The notes under the pieces: model-generated | Databases searched by the model: none | What the model saw: the letters and a program-made list of their open reading frames with translations, nothing else | Told to the model about the DNA's origin: nothing | From: JBHYGK01 sp051859045 | GTDB taxonomy: Bacteria; Pseudomonadota; Gammaproteobacteria; Xanthomonadales; Xanthomonadaceae | Direction: 5' to 3' | Length of the DNA stretch: 40,244 nt | Assembly: GCA_051859045.1 (NCBI GenBank) | Contig: JBHYGK010000024.1 | Span: forward strand, 1 to 40,244 | Shown: piece after piece, positions 8,405-15,810 of the stretch | How positions within the stretch are numbered: position 1 is the first letter of the stretch | Layout of the letters: every line of letters begins with the position of its first letter | Program-made: the position numbers and the translations under genes

Positions 8405-8432
8405 TTGACTCGCAAATAGGAACGGTTATCGT
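8405..8432 (+). promoter_or_regulatory. Candidate Fur-regulated promoter of hemP
   Basis: TTGACT (8405-8410), 16-nt spacer, TATCGT (8427-8432), 28 bp before the hemP ATG. A 19-bp element at 8412-8430 lies inside the promoter and matches about 11 of 19 positions of the Fur consensus GATAATGAT-A-ATCATTATC, best in the right half (GTTATC). hemP genes are known Fur targets in related bacteria. Confidence 0.5.
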
Positions 8433-8459
8433 CTTGGCCACTCCCCCGGAGACCTGGCC

Positions 8460-8684
8460 ATGTCCGAGACCCCCGCCGCCCGTCCCGTCCTCGCGCGTCC
8501 CGCCGCGCTCGCCGCCCCGCGGCCCGCCCGCGGCGCCGTGGCGCCCGCCGCCGCCGAGGCGCCGTGCCACGCGATCCACAGCGAGGCGCTGCTGGGCGAC
8601 GGCCGCGAGGTGCTGATCCACCATCGCGGCGAGGTGTACCGCCTGCGCCACACCCGCAACGACAAGCTGATCCTGACGAAGTAG
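8460..8684 (+). CDS. hemP: Hemin uptake protein HemP
   Basis: 74 residues. The C-terminal half carries the HemP core: a Ser-plus-LLGDGREVLIHHRGEVYRLR segment ending RNDKLILTK, the invariant family tail. The first about 35 residues are an Ala/Pro-rich extension common in GC-rich relatives. HemP is linked to heme uptake and to expression of heme receptor genes; its exact biochemical role is unsettled. No heme receptor lies next to it here. The next gene starts 6 bp downstream. Confidence 0.93.
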   Translation: MSETPAARPVLARPAALAAPRPARGAVAPAAAEAPCHAIHSEALLGDGREVLIHHRGEVYRLRHTRNDKLILTK

Positions 8685-8690
8685 CCGGCG

Positions 8691-9305
8691 ATGGCCTTCC
8701 TCGATGCGTCCCCCGGTGTCCAGGCCTGGGCCGGCGAGCCCGGCGGCGGCTCCGCCGCGTCCGAACCGTCCGGCCCCGTCCCCGGCTGGCACCGCCTCGG
8801 CCCGGCGCTCGCCGCGCTCGGTCCGCTGCTGGTGATCGGCCCCGCCCACGCGGCGATCGCGCCGGGCCGCGGCGGGCCCTGGCCAGGCTCGCCGTGCATG
8901 GCGGCCGTGCTCGCGGCCACCGAGCTGCGGGTCTGGCTGCAGGTCGATCGCGAGGGGCCGGCCGAATGCCTGCTGTTCCGCGACCGCCGCGGCCAGCTGC
9001 TCGCGGCGCTCGGCCTGCTGCCCGACAGCGACTTCCTGCAGTGGGGGCGCCTGCTGGACCAGCTCCCGGCCTCCAGCGTCGATGCCGACCCGCGCCCGCC
9101 ATCGGCGCGGACCAGCGGCTGGCGGGCGCGGCCCGCGCGGCTCGCCTGGGATTGGAGCGACGACGCCGGGTGCCTGCGCGCGACCCCCTGCCGTGCGCTC
9201 TCGGCGCCCGGGCGCCGGGTCGCGGCGGCCCTGGCCGCCCGCTTCGAGCTGGCCGATCCCGCTGGCCTCCCGGTCCCCGCCGCCCGGGGCGGCCTCCGGG
9301 GCTGA
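8691..9305 (+). CDS. Possible short HemS/ChuX-like heme-utilisation protein
   Basis: 204 residues, cytoplasmic (no signal or membrane segment). Not firmly recognised. The middle, from GPLLVIGPAHAAIAPG through AATELRVWLQ, ECLLFRDRRGQLLAALGLL and SDFLQWGRLLDQL, follows the order of one HemS/ChuX repeat (strand, strand, FFD-G-A-HK, short helix), though the typical His-Lys is lost. Position 6 bp after hemP suggests one transcript and a heme-related role. The C-terminal about 70 residues are low-complexity Ala/Arg/Pro. The gene is well supported by codon use; the function is a guess from faint similarity plus neighbour. Confidence 0.6.
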   Translation: MAFLDASPGVQAWAGEPGGGSAASEPSGPVPGWHRLGPALAALGPLLVIGPAHAAIAPGRGGPWPGSPCMAAVLAATELRVWLQVDREGPAECLLFRDRRGQLLAALGLLPDSDFLQWGRLLDQLPASSVDADPRPPSARTSGWRARPARLAWDWSDDAGCLRATPCRALSAPGRRVAAALAARFELADPAGLPVPAARGGLRG

Positions 9306-9344
9306 CGGGCCCCGCGCGGCGGGGCAGGGCGGGGCGCGTTCACC

Positions 9345-9401
9345 TCTCGTGCATCCTGCAAGGGCCACGGTCGGCCTCCCGATCATGCATCCTGCATTGG
9401 A
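9345..9401 (+). promoter_or_regulatory. Two operator-like sites upstream of the AlgB-like regulator
   Basis: TGCATCCTGCA occurs twice (9350-9360 and 9386-9396), centres 36 bp apart. The second is extended to GATCATGC-N5-GCATTGGA. A perfect version, GATCATGC-N5-GCATGATC, lies at 11105-11125 before the lipoprotein gene. The nearer site ends just before the start codon at 9408, consistent with autoregulation. Confidence 0.5.
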
Positions 9402-9407
9402 CCCGCC

Positions 9408-10865
9408 ATGGCCAGCCCCGCCGCTTCCCGCACGCCCCCGCGCGGCCGCGTCCTCGTCGTCGACGACGAGGAGGACCTGCGCGAGCTGTTCTGCGGCGTG
9501 CTGCGCGCCGCCGGCTATTACTGCGCCGAGGCCGAGGACGGGGCCACCGCGCTCCGGCTCGCGGCCTCCCAGCCCTTCGACGCCTGCCTGCTGGACCGCG
9601 CGATCGGCCACGAGAGCGGGCTGGAGCTGCTCCCGCGGCTGCGCGAGCGTGCGCCGGGCCTGGCGGTGCTGATGGTCACCGCGACCGGGCGGGTCGAGGC
9701 CGCGCTGGAGGCGATCGCCGCCGGCGCCGACGACTACCTGGTCAAGCCCTGCCTGCCGGCCCAGCTGGAGGTCGCGGTGGCCCGGCAGGTCGAGACCCGG
9801 CGCCTGCGCCGTCGCCTCGAGGCGATCGAGCGCGAGCAGGCCGGGGTGGGCGAGGACCTGCTGCGCTCGGCCAACCCGCGCATGCGCGCGCTGCTCGACA
9901 CCGCGCGCGAGGTGGCCGCGACCGACGCCAACGTGCTGATCCTCGGCGAGAGCGGCGTCGGCAAGGGCGTCCTGGCCCGCGCCATCCACGCCTGGAGCCC
10001 GCGCGCGGCCGCGCCCTTCGCCACCGTGCACGCGCCCTCGCTGTCGGCGGAGCTGCTGGAGAGCGAGCTGTTCGGCCATGTCCGCGGCGCGTTCACCGGC
10101 GCCCACCAGACCACCACCGGCCGGGTCGCGCTGGCCGAGGGCGGCACGCTGTTCCTCGACGAGGTGGGCGACTACCCGCTGGCCCTGCAGCCCAAGCTGC
10201 TGCGCTTCATCCAGGACCGCGAGTACGAGCGCGTGGGCGACCCGGTCACCCGCCGCGCGGACCTGCGCCTGGTCACCGCGACCAACGTCGACCTGGCCGA
10301 GGCCGTGCGCCGCCGGGCCTTCCGCGAAGACCTGTTCTACCGCCTCAACGTCATCGCGCTGGAGCCGCCGCCGCTGCGCGAGCGCCCCGAGGACCTCGAG
10401 GCGCTGGCGGTCCTGTTCCTGCAGCGCTTCGCGCGGGCCTACCGCAAGCCGCTGGAGGGCTTCGACGCGGCGGCGCTGGCGCGGCTGCGCGCCTACCGCT
10501 GGCCGGGCAACGTGCGCGAACTGCAGAACGTCGTGGAGCGCGCGGTGATCCTCGGGCGAGGCCCGGCGGTGGGCGCGGCGGAGCTGCACCTCGGCGGCGA
10601 TGTCGCCGCCGCGCCGGCGCCGGCGGCCGATGCCGACGCCGACGCCGACGCCGACACGGCCGCCCACCCGCATGCCGGAGCCGCACCGACGTCGACGGGC
10701 GAGGCGGGCCTGCCCGGCGGCGCGCTCCCGACCCTCGCCGAGCTCGAGCGCCAGCACATCGAGCGCGTCCTCGCCGCGGCCCCCACCCTCGACGCGGCGG
10801 CGCGCACGCTCGGCATCGATGCGTCCACGCTGTACCGCAAGCGCCGGGCGCTGGGCCTGGGCTGA
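9408..10865 (+). CDS. AlgB-like sigma-54-dependent response regulator
   Basis: 485 residues, NtrC-type. Receiver (about 14-130) with VLVVDDEED, phospho-acceptor Asp63 (CLLDRAIG) and Lys113 (LVKP). The AAA+ domain has Walker A GESGVGKG (180-187), the sigma-54 contact loop GAFTGA (227-232), LFLDEVGD (Walker B) and the WPGNVRELQN sensor region. An Ala/Asp linker (DADADADAD) leads to a C-terminal HTH, LAELERQHIERVL to TLGIDASTLYRKRRALGL, whose sequence closely resembles AlgB of Pseudomonas. It should activate RNA polymerase-sigma-54 after phosphorylation. No KinB-like partner is adjacent. A sigma-54-type promoter begins right after its stop codon. Confidence 0.93.
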   Translation: MASPAASRTPPRGRVLVVDDEEDLRELFCGVLRAAGYYCAEAEDGATALRLAASQPFDACLLDRAIGHESGLELLPRLRERAPGLAVLMVTATGRVEAALEAIAAGADDYLVKPCLPAQLEVAVARQVETRRLRRRLEAIEREQAGVGEDLLRSANPRMRALLDTAREVAATDANVLILGESGVGKGVLARAIHAWSPRAAAPFATVHAPSLSAELLESELFGHVRGAFTGAHQTTTGRVALAEGGTLFLDEVGDYPLALQPKLLRFIQDREYERVGDPVTRRADLRLVTATNVDLAEAVRRRAFREDLFYRLNVIALEPPPLRERPEDLEALAVLFLQRFARAYRKPLEGFDAAALARLRAYRWPGNVRELQNVVERAVILGRGPAVGAAELHLGGDVAAAPAPAADADADADADTAAHPHAGAAPTSTGEAGLPGGALPTLAELERQHIERVLAAAPTLDAAARTLGIDASTLYRKRRALGLG

Positions 10866-10866
10866 G

Positions 10867-10884
10867 TTGGCACGCTTCGTGGAT
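10867..10884 (+). promoter_or_regulatory. Candidate sigma-54 (-24/-12) promoter of the DUF1328 gene
   Basis: A perfect -24 element TTGGCACG starts 1 bp after the regulator's stop. At the correct spacing the -12 is GTGGAT rather than TTGCAT, so one of the two near-invariant bases (C) is missing. The start would give a leader of about 33 nt with an AGGAG site before ATG at 10928. Confidence 0.45.
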
Positions 10885-10927
10885 CCGTCCCCGTGCCGGC
10901 CCTGACGCCGCCCACCAGGAGAGTCCC

Positions 10928-11086
10928 ATGCTGCATTACGCCGTCGTCTTCTTCGTCATCGCCCTGATCGCCGCCGTGCTGGGCTTCACCGGCATCGCCG
11001 GCGCCGCCGCGGGCATCGCCAAGATCCTGTTCCTGGTCTTCCTGGTGCTGTTCATCGTGTCGCTGCTGCTCGGTCGTCGTGCATGA
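10928..11086 (+). CDS. DUF1328 small membrane protein (YtjA-like)
   Basis: 52 residues, begins MLHYAVVFFVIALIAAVLGF and ends LLGRRA. Two hydrophobic helices separated by GIAGAAAGIAK, the hallmark of the DUF1328/YtjA family of inner-membrane peptides. Function is unknown, but members are often induced by envelope or osmotic stress. A strong AGGAG lies 7 bp before the ATG. It sits between the AlgB-like regulator and an Ala-rich lipoprotein. Confidence 0.93.
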   Translation: MLHYAVVFFVIALIAAVLGFTGIAGAAAGIAKILFLVFLVLFIVSLLLGRRA

Positions 11087-11104
11087 CGCACGCTTCCTGA
11101 CGCC

Positions 11105-11125
11105 GATCATGCGGAATGCATGATC
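11105..11125. promoter_or_regulatory. Perfect palindrome GATCATGC-N5-GCATGATC
   Basis: 8-bp perfect arms with a GGAAT spacer, 51 bp before the lipoprotein ATG and 19 bp after the DUF1328 stop. It shares its core (TGCAT, pyrimidine-rich centre, GCA) with the two sites before the AlgB-like gene, making it the strongest member of a three-site set. Confidence 0.5.
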
Positions 11126-11175
11126 CGGGCCGCCCGGCCCGCCGTTTCCCCCTCCCCCCCATCGAGGTACCGCCC

Positions 11176-11622
11176 ATGAACCGTCCCCTGCTGCTCAGCA
11201 CCGCCCTGATCGCCGCCCTCGGCCTCGCCGCCTGCCAGGAGTCCCCGCAGCAGACCGCGGATGACGTCGCCGAGGCCCGCGCCGACGGCGCCGCCGAGGT
11301 CGCCGAGGTCCGCGCCGAGGCCTCCGAGGCCCGCGCCGACGCCCGCACCGAGGTCGCCGACGCGATCGCCGACGGCAACGGCGCCGCCGCCCGCGAGGCG
11401 GGCGCGGACGCGATCGACACGCTCGGCGAGACCCGCGCCGACGTCCTGGTCGCCGAGGCCGAGGCCGCCCACGCGGTCGCGATCGAGGCCTGCGACGCCG
11501 CCGAGGGCGCCGCGCGCGACGCCTGCGTCGCCGAGGCCGACGCGACCCTCGCCGAGGCCCGTGCGAGCGCCTCCCGCGCCGAGACGCGCGGCGAGGACGC
11601 CGCCGACGCCGTCCGCCGCTGA
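11176..11622 (+). CDS. Ala/Glu-rich helical lipoprotein
   Basis: 148 residues from ATG at 11176. Signal peptide with lipobox LAAC (Cys20), so the mature protein is lipid-anchored with Gln at +2, probably in the outer membrane. The rest is a repetitive Ala/Glu/Asp/Arg sequence (EARADGAAEVAEVRAEASEA and variants) predicted to form one long amphipathic helix or coiled coil, loosely like Lpp or small stress lipoproteins. Two Cys pairs (EACDA, DACVA) occur about 10 residues apart. No family recognised. Placed with DUF1328 and the AlgB-like regulator by shared operator sites. Confidence 0.82.
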   Translation: MNRPLLLSTALIAALGLAACQESPQQTADDVAEARADGAAEVAEVRAEASEARADARTEVADAIADGNGAAAREAGADAIDTLGETRADVLVAEAEAAHAVAIEACDAAEGAARDACVAEADATLAEARASASRAETRGEDAADAVRR

Positions 11623-11629
11623 CCGACCC

Positions 11630-11705
11630 CCGGCGCCGCCCCGCGGCGCCGGCCCTTCCACCGCCCGTCCCGCGGGCCGCCCGAGGCAAGCGGGTGGCCC
11701 GCGGG
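11630..11705 (+). terminator. Two tandem GC hairpins after the lipoprotein gene
   Basis: First hairpin: 10-bp perfect stem (11630-11639 with 11643-11652), 3-nt loop. Second: 15-bp stem with one G-U pair (11669-11683 with 11691-11705), 7-nt loop. Neither has a U-tract, but together they separate the lipoprotein from the tspO promoter, so termination is the likely role. Confidence 0.5.
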
Positions 11706-11717
11706 GCGGGAGGTGCC

Positions 11718-11723
11718 TACCCT
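11718..11723 (+). promoter_or_regulatory. Candidate -10 (TACCCT) of tspO
   Basis: TACCCT 32 bp before the ATG, directly after the second hairpin; no clear -35. Confidence 0.35.
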
Positions 11724-11755
11724 GACCGCCTGCCGTCCCGCTTCGAGGCCTCCCC

Positions 11756-12274
11756 ATGACCGCCACGTCCCCGTCCGCGCCCCGCCACCGCGACCCCGCC
11801 ACGCCGCGCGGCGCGCCCGCGCTGGCCGCGGGCCTCGCGGGCTGGCTGCTGCTGTGCTTCGCCGCCGCCGCCGCGGGCGCGCTGTTCCCGCCCGGCGAGT
11901 GGTACGCGGCGCTCGCGAAGCCCAGCTGGACGCCGCCGGGCTGGCTGTTCGGCCCGGTCTGGACGGTGCTGTACGTGGTGATGGCCGTCGCGGCCTGGCG
12001 CGTCTGGCGCGCGCCGGATTCGCCCGCGCGCTCGCTCGCGCTGGGCCTGATGCTCGCCCAGCTGCTGCTCAACGCCGCCTGGAGCGGCCTGTTCTTCGGC
12101 CTGCGCTCGCCCGCGCTGGCCTTCCTCGACATCTGCGCCCTGTGGGCGCTGCTGGTGTGGCTGATGTTCGCGTTCCGCCGCGTCGACGCGGCGGCGGGCT
12201 GGATGATCGTGCCCTACCTCGCGTGGGTGAGCTTCGCGCTGGTGCTCAACGGGGCGATCTGGCAGGCACAGTGA
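11756..12274 (+). CDS. tspO: TspO/MBR family tryptophan-rich sensory protein
   Basis: 172 residues; five helices. Family motifs: AKPSWTPPGWLFGPVWTVLY (about 54-73), LLLNAAWSGLFFGL and PYLAWVSFALVLNGAIWQ. TspO binds porphyrins and tetrapyrrole intermediates in the membrane. The N-terminal about 20 residues are a variable Pro-rich tail. It lies 50 bp before the hybrid kinase gene on the same strand and may be co-transcribed. Confidence 0.93.
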   Translation: MTATSPSAPRHRDPATPRGAPALAAGLAGWLLLCFAAAAAGALFPPGEWYAALAKPSWTPPGWLFGPVWTVLYVVMAVAAWRVWRAPDSPARSLALGLMLAQLLLNAAWSGLFFGLRSPALAFLDICALWALLVWLMFAFRRVDAAAGWMIVPYLAWVSFALVLNGAIWQAQ

Positions 12275-12324
12275 ACCGCCCGCCCGGCCCGGGCGGCGCG
12301 CGATGGCAGCGACGGGGGAGCGGG

Positions 12325-14595
12325 ATGCGCGAGGACACGAAGCAGCGGCGGCGCGCCGCGGACGGCGGGCACCGCTTCTATTACGTGCTGCTCTGCGTCG
12401 CCGTGGGGCTGCTGATGTTCACCACCGTGCTGGCGGTGCGCAGCGCGCACACGCTGCGCGCGTCGGTCGGCGAGACCCTGCATTCGCAGGAGGTGCTGCG
12501 CGCGGCCGAGCGCACCTGGAGCCTGCGCGGCGACGTCGGCGTGGCGGCCTACGCCTTCCTGCTCGAGCGCGAGCCCGCCCAGCTCGAGCGCTACCGCGAG
12601 GCCCGGCTGGCGCTGGTGCGTTCGCTGCAGGACCTCGCCGGCCTCGTCGCCGGCGATCCCCGGCAGGCGCCGCGGGTCGAGGAACTCGACCGCCTGGTCC
12701 GGCTGCGCCTGGCGTTCTTCGACGGGGTGATGCACGTGGCCGCCACGCAGGGGCCGGCGGCGGCGCTGCCGATGCTGCGCGATCCGGCCTCGCAGCAGGT
12801 CGGCCTGGACGCTCGCGCCGAGATCGACGCCATCGCGGGGATCGAGCGCGGGCTGCTGGCCGACCGCGAGCGCGGCATGAACGCGCTGCTGGGCGAGACC
12901 GCCTCCACCACCCTGATCGCCAACTCGCTGGCCTTCGTCTCGGCGCTGGTGGGCTTCGCGATGATCCGGCGCATCCGCCGCGCCCGCGAGCGCGCCCGCG
13001 AGGCCGAGTGGGAGAGCGAGAAGGCGCTGGCCGCCAGCCGCGAGAAGAGCGCCTTCCTGGCCAGCATGAGCCACGAGTTCCGCACCCCGATGAACGCGAT
13101 CTTCGGCTTCAGCCAGCTGCTCGCCGGGCGCCTCGAGGGCCGCCGCGAGCAGGCCTGGGTGCGCGCGATCGACACCTCGGGCCGCACCCTGCTGGCGCTG
13201 ATCGACGACATCCTCGACCTGTCGCGGATCGAGGCCGGCCGGCTCGAGCTCGACCCGCGCCCCACCGACGTGCGCGAGGTGGTCGAGGGCACCACCGGCG
13301 CGCTCGCCCAGCTCGCCGCCGACAAGGGCCTGCGGCTGGAGGTCGAGGTGGATCCCTCGCTGCCGCGGGCGCTGGTGCTCGACGCCTCGCGCCTGCGCCA
13401 GGTGCTGTTCAACCTGCTCGGCAACGCCTTGAAGTACACCGACGCGGGCCACGTCCGCGTGCACCTGGCCGCGCGCTGCAGCGACGACGGCCGCCTGTGC
13501 TCGCTGGACCTGCGGGTGGCCGACACCGGCATCGGCATCGAGCCCGCCCAGCTCACCGGCATCTTCGAGCCCTTCGCCCGGACCTCCGGCGCCCAGGCCC
13601 ACGCCGAGGGCACCGGGCTCGGGCTGAGCATCTGCCGCCGCCTGGTCGAGCTGATGGGCGGCCGGATCGAGGCGCGCAGCGCGCTCGGCGAGGGCTCGGT
13701 GTTCGCGGTCTGGCTGCCCGGCCTCGAGGTCGCGGACGCCTCCGCGATGGTCGCCGCCGACGCCCCCGTCGATTTCCGGCGCCTCGCCCCCGCGCGGCTG
13801 CTGGTGGTCGACGACGTCTCGCTCAACCGCGAGCTGCTGGCCGACCTGCTCGGCGCCGCGGGCCACCAAGTGCACCTGGCCTCGGGCGGCGAGGAAGCCG
13901 TGCGCCTGGCCACGGAGCTGCGCCCCGACGCGGTGCTGATGGACATCCGGATGCCCGGCCTGGACGGCCGCGGCGCGCTCGCCGCGCTGCGCGCCGAGGC
14001 CTCCACGCGCCCGATCCCGGTGCTCGCCGTCACCGCGTCGAGCCTGCTCGGCGAGGAGGCCGAGCTGCGCGCCCAGTTCGATGGCTACGTGCGCAAGCCG
14101 CTGCAGCAGTCCGAACTGTTCGCGGCGCTGGCCGCCGTGCTGCCCGCCGCGGGCCCCGGCGACCGCGCGCTGCCGCCGGGCGCGGGCGTGGACGCGCCGG
14201 CGGTCGATGCGGCGCGGACCGAGCCGGCCCGCCGGCCGGAGGTCGACGTCGCGGCGCTGCGCGCGGAGCTCGCGGGGCTGTGCGCCAAGGAGTGGCCCGC
14301 GCTGCGCCTGGTGCCGCGGATGCGCGAGGCGCGCGGCTTCGCCGGCGCGCTGGAGCGCATCGGCGAGGGCCTCGGGCATCCGCCGCTGCGCGACTTCGGG
14401 CGCCGCCTGCAGGCCGCGGTGTCGCGCTTCGACGTGCCGGCGGTCGAATCGATGCTGGCGCAGTTCGAGGCGCATTGCCCCCCGCCGCCCGCCGACGCCC
14501 CGCCAGGCGACCCCCCGCCGCCGCCCGCCGCCGCCGCGCCGCGCGCCGAGCGCCCGCCCACCGCAACGCCCCCCGACCACGAGAGCCACCGATGA
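12325..14595 (+). CDS. Hybrid sensor histidine kinase with CHASE3-like sensor and receiver
   Basis: 756 residues from ATG at 12325 (GGGGGAG upstream); the open frame extends back into tspO but not plausibly. TM1 about 18-38, helical periplasmic CHASE3-like domain 40-190, TM2 about 193-214. HisKA has FLASMSHEFRTPMNAIFGFS with His250; the ATPase has N-box LFNLLGNALKYT, VADTGIGI and GTGLGLSICRR. A receiver follows with Asp540 (VLMDIRMPG) and Lys591 (VRKP). The last about 150 residues include FAGALERIGEGLGHPPLRD, which resembles an Hpt-like tail of hybrid kinases but shows no clear phospho-accepting His context, then a Pro-rich end. The signal is unknown. Its stop overlaps the next kinase start. 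Confidence 0.92.
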   Translation: MREDTKQRRRAADGGHRFYYVLLCVAVGLLMFTTVLAVRSAHTLRASVGETLHSQEVLRAAERTWSLRGDVGVAAYAFLLEREPAQLERYREARLALVRSLQDLAGLVAGDPRQAPRVEELDRLVRLRLAFFDGVMHVAATQGPAAALPMLRDPASQQVGLDARAEIDAIAGIERGLLADRERGMNALLGETASTTLIANSLAFVSALVGFAMIRRIRRARERAREAEWESEKALAASREKSAFLASMSHEFRTPMNAIFGFSQLLAGRLEGRREQAWVRAIDTSGRTLLALIDDILDLSRIEAGRLELDPRPTDVREVVEGTTGALAQLAADKGLRLEVEVDPSLPRALVLDASRLRQVLFNLLGNALKYTDAGHVRVHLAARCSDDGRLCSLDLRVADTGIGIEPAQLTGIFEPFARTSGAQAHAEGTGLGLSICRRLVELMGGRIEARSALGEGSVFAVWLPGLEVADASAMVAADAPVDFRRLAPARLLVVDDVSLNRELLADLLGAAGHQVHLASGGEEAVRLATELRPDAVLMDIRMPGLDGRGALAALRAEASTRPIPVLAVTASSLLGEEAELRAQFDGYVRKPLQQSELFAALAAVLPAAGPGDRALPPGAGVDAPAVDAARTEPARRPEVDVAALRAELAGLCAKEWPALRLVPRMREARGFAGALERIGEGLGHPPLRDFGRRLQAAVSRFDVPAVESMLAQFEAHCPPPPADAPPGDPPPPPAAAAPRAERPPTATPPDHESHR

Positions 14596-15722
14596 GCCCG
14601 ATGCGCCAGCCGCCCCCCCGACCCCTCGCCGTGTCCCGCGACCCGGTGGTGATGGTCGTCGACGACCAGGAGGCCAACCTGCGCCTGCTCGGCACCGTGC
14701 TCGCCCAGGCCGACTACGAGGTGGTGCCAGCGATGGGTGGCGAGCAGGCGCTGCAGCGCATCGCCGCCGCGCCGCCGGACCTGGTGCTGCTGGACATGCT
14801 GATGCCGGGCCTGGATGGCTTCGGCGTGCTGGCCCGGCTCAAGGCCGATCCCGCCACTGCCGGCCTGCCGGTGATCGTGCTCACCGCCGCCCCGGAGCGC
14901 GAGCACCTGGTGCGCGCCTTCGCCGCCGGCGCGGTGGACTTCGTGACCAAGCCCTTCGTCGCCGAGGAGCTGCTGGCGCGGGTGCGCACCCACCTCGAGC
15001 TGAAGTTCACCCGCGACCACCTGGCCCGGGTGGCGCGCGAGCGCGGCGAGCTCGCCGCGCTGGTCGCGCACGACCTCAAGAACCCGCTGTCGGCGATCCA
15101 CTTCTGCGCCCAGCTGCTGCAGCGCGGCGGCGACGGGCCGCCGACCCCGGCGCGGCTGGCCGAGGTGATCGCGCGCTCCACCGACGACGCGCTGGCGCTG
15201 ATCCAGCACTACCTCGAGCGCCGCGCCGACGGCGAGCTGCTGCGCCGCTTCGACGCCGCGCCGATCGACCTCGACGCGCTGGCGGCCGGCAGCTTCGAGC
15301 GCTTCGCGCTGCAGGCCCAGGCCAAGGGCATCGCGCTCTCGCGCACCGGCACCGGCGGGCTCGCGGCGATGGCCGACCGGGTCGCCGCCGGGCACGTGCT
15401 CGACAACCTGCTCTCCAACGCCATCAAGTACTCCGAGCCGGGCCTGGTGGTGGACGTTCACCTCGGCGCGGGCTCGCCGGGCCACGTGCGGGTGTCGGTG
15501 CTCGACCGCGGGCCGGGCCTCACCGCCTCCGACCGCCAGCGGCTGTTCCAGCGCTTCGTGCGCCTCTCCACCCAGCCCACCGCCGGCGAGGGCTCGAGCG
15601 GGCTCGGCCTCGCGCTCGCCAAGCAGGACGCGCTGCAGATGGAGGGCGACCTCTGGTACGAGGACCGCCCGGGCGGCGGGGCCGCGTTCGTGTTCGAGCT
15701 GCCGGAGGCGCCCGCGGCCTGA
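14592..15722 (+). CDS. Response regulator-histidine kinase (REC-HisKA-HATPase)
   Basis: 376 residues. ATG overlaps the previous stop (ATGA), so translation is coupled. Receiver 20-135 with MVVDDQEANLRLL, Asp68 (LVLLDMLMPG) and Lys120 (VTKPF). HisKA: LVAHDLKNPLSAIHF with His160. ATPase: NLLSNAIKYS, DRGPGL and SSGLGLALAK. No membrane segment. Receiver-first kinases of this kind usually take a phosphate from a partner sensor, and the overlapping hybrid kinase is the natural donor. No DNA-binding output is encoded nearby on this transcript. Confidence 0.92.
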   Translation: MSPMRQPPPRPLAVSRDPVVMVVDDQEANLRLLGTVLAQADYEVVPAMGGEQALQRIAAAPPDLVLLDMLMPGLDGFGVLARLKADPATAGLPVIVLTAAPEREHLVRAFAAGAVDFVTKPFVAEELLARVRTHLELKFTRDHLARVARERGELAALVAHDLKNPLSAIHFCAQLLQRGGDGPPTPARLAEVIARSTDDALALIQHYLERRADGELLRRFDAAPIDLDALAAGSFERFALQAQAKGIALSRTGTGGLAAMADRVAAGHVLDNLLSNAIKYSEPGLVVDVHLGAGSPGHVRVSVLDRGPGLTASDRQRLFQRFVRLSTQPTAGEGSSGLGLALAKQDALQMEGDLWYEDRPGGGAAFVFELPEAPAA

Positions 15723-15774
15723 GCCCGCGCCGGCAGGGGTGACGAGTGACCGATGCGCGGCCGCGGGGGCGGCC

Positions 15775-15780
15775 TATACT
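15775..15780 (+). promoter_or_regulatory. Candidate -10 (TATACT) of the SPFH-nfeD operon
   Basis: TATACT, 30 bp before the ATG; the leader carries a strong AAGGAG. -35 weak. Confidence 0.45.
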
Positions 15781-15810
15781 CGGTGCACAACCACACAAGG
15801 AGTGTCCACC

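Noticed and set aside
8691..10757. Long minus-strand frames opposite the AlgB-like region
   Set aside because: Antisense shadows of genes with clear catalytic motifs.
11713..12324. N-terminal extension of the hybrid kinase through tspO
   Set aside because: It is the tspO gene in another frame; the kinase has its own ribosome site before 12325.
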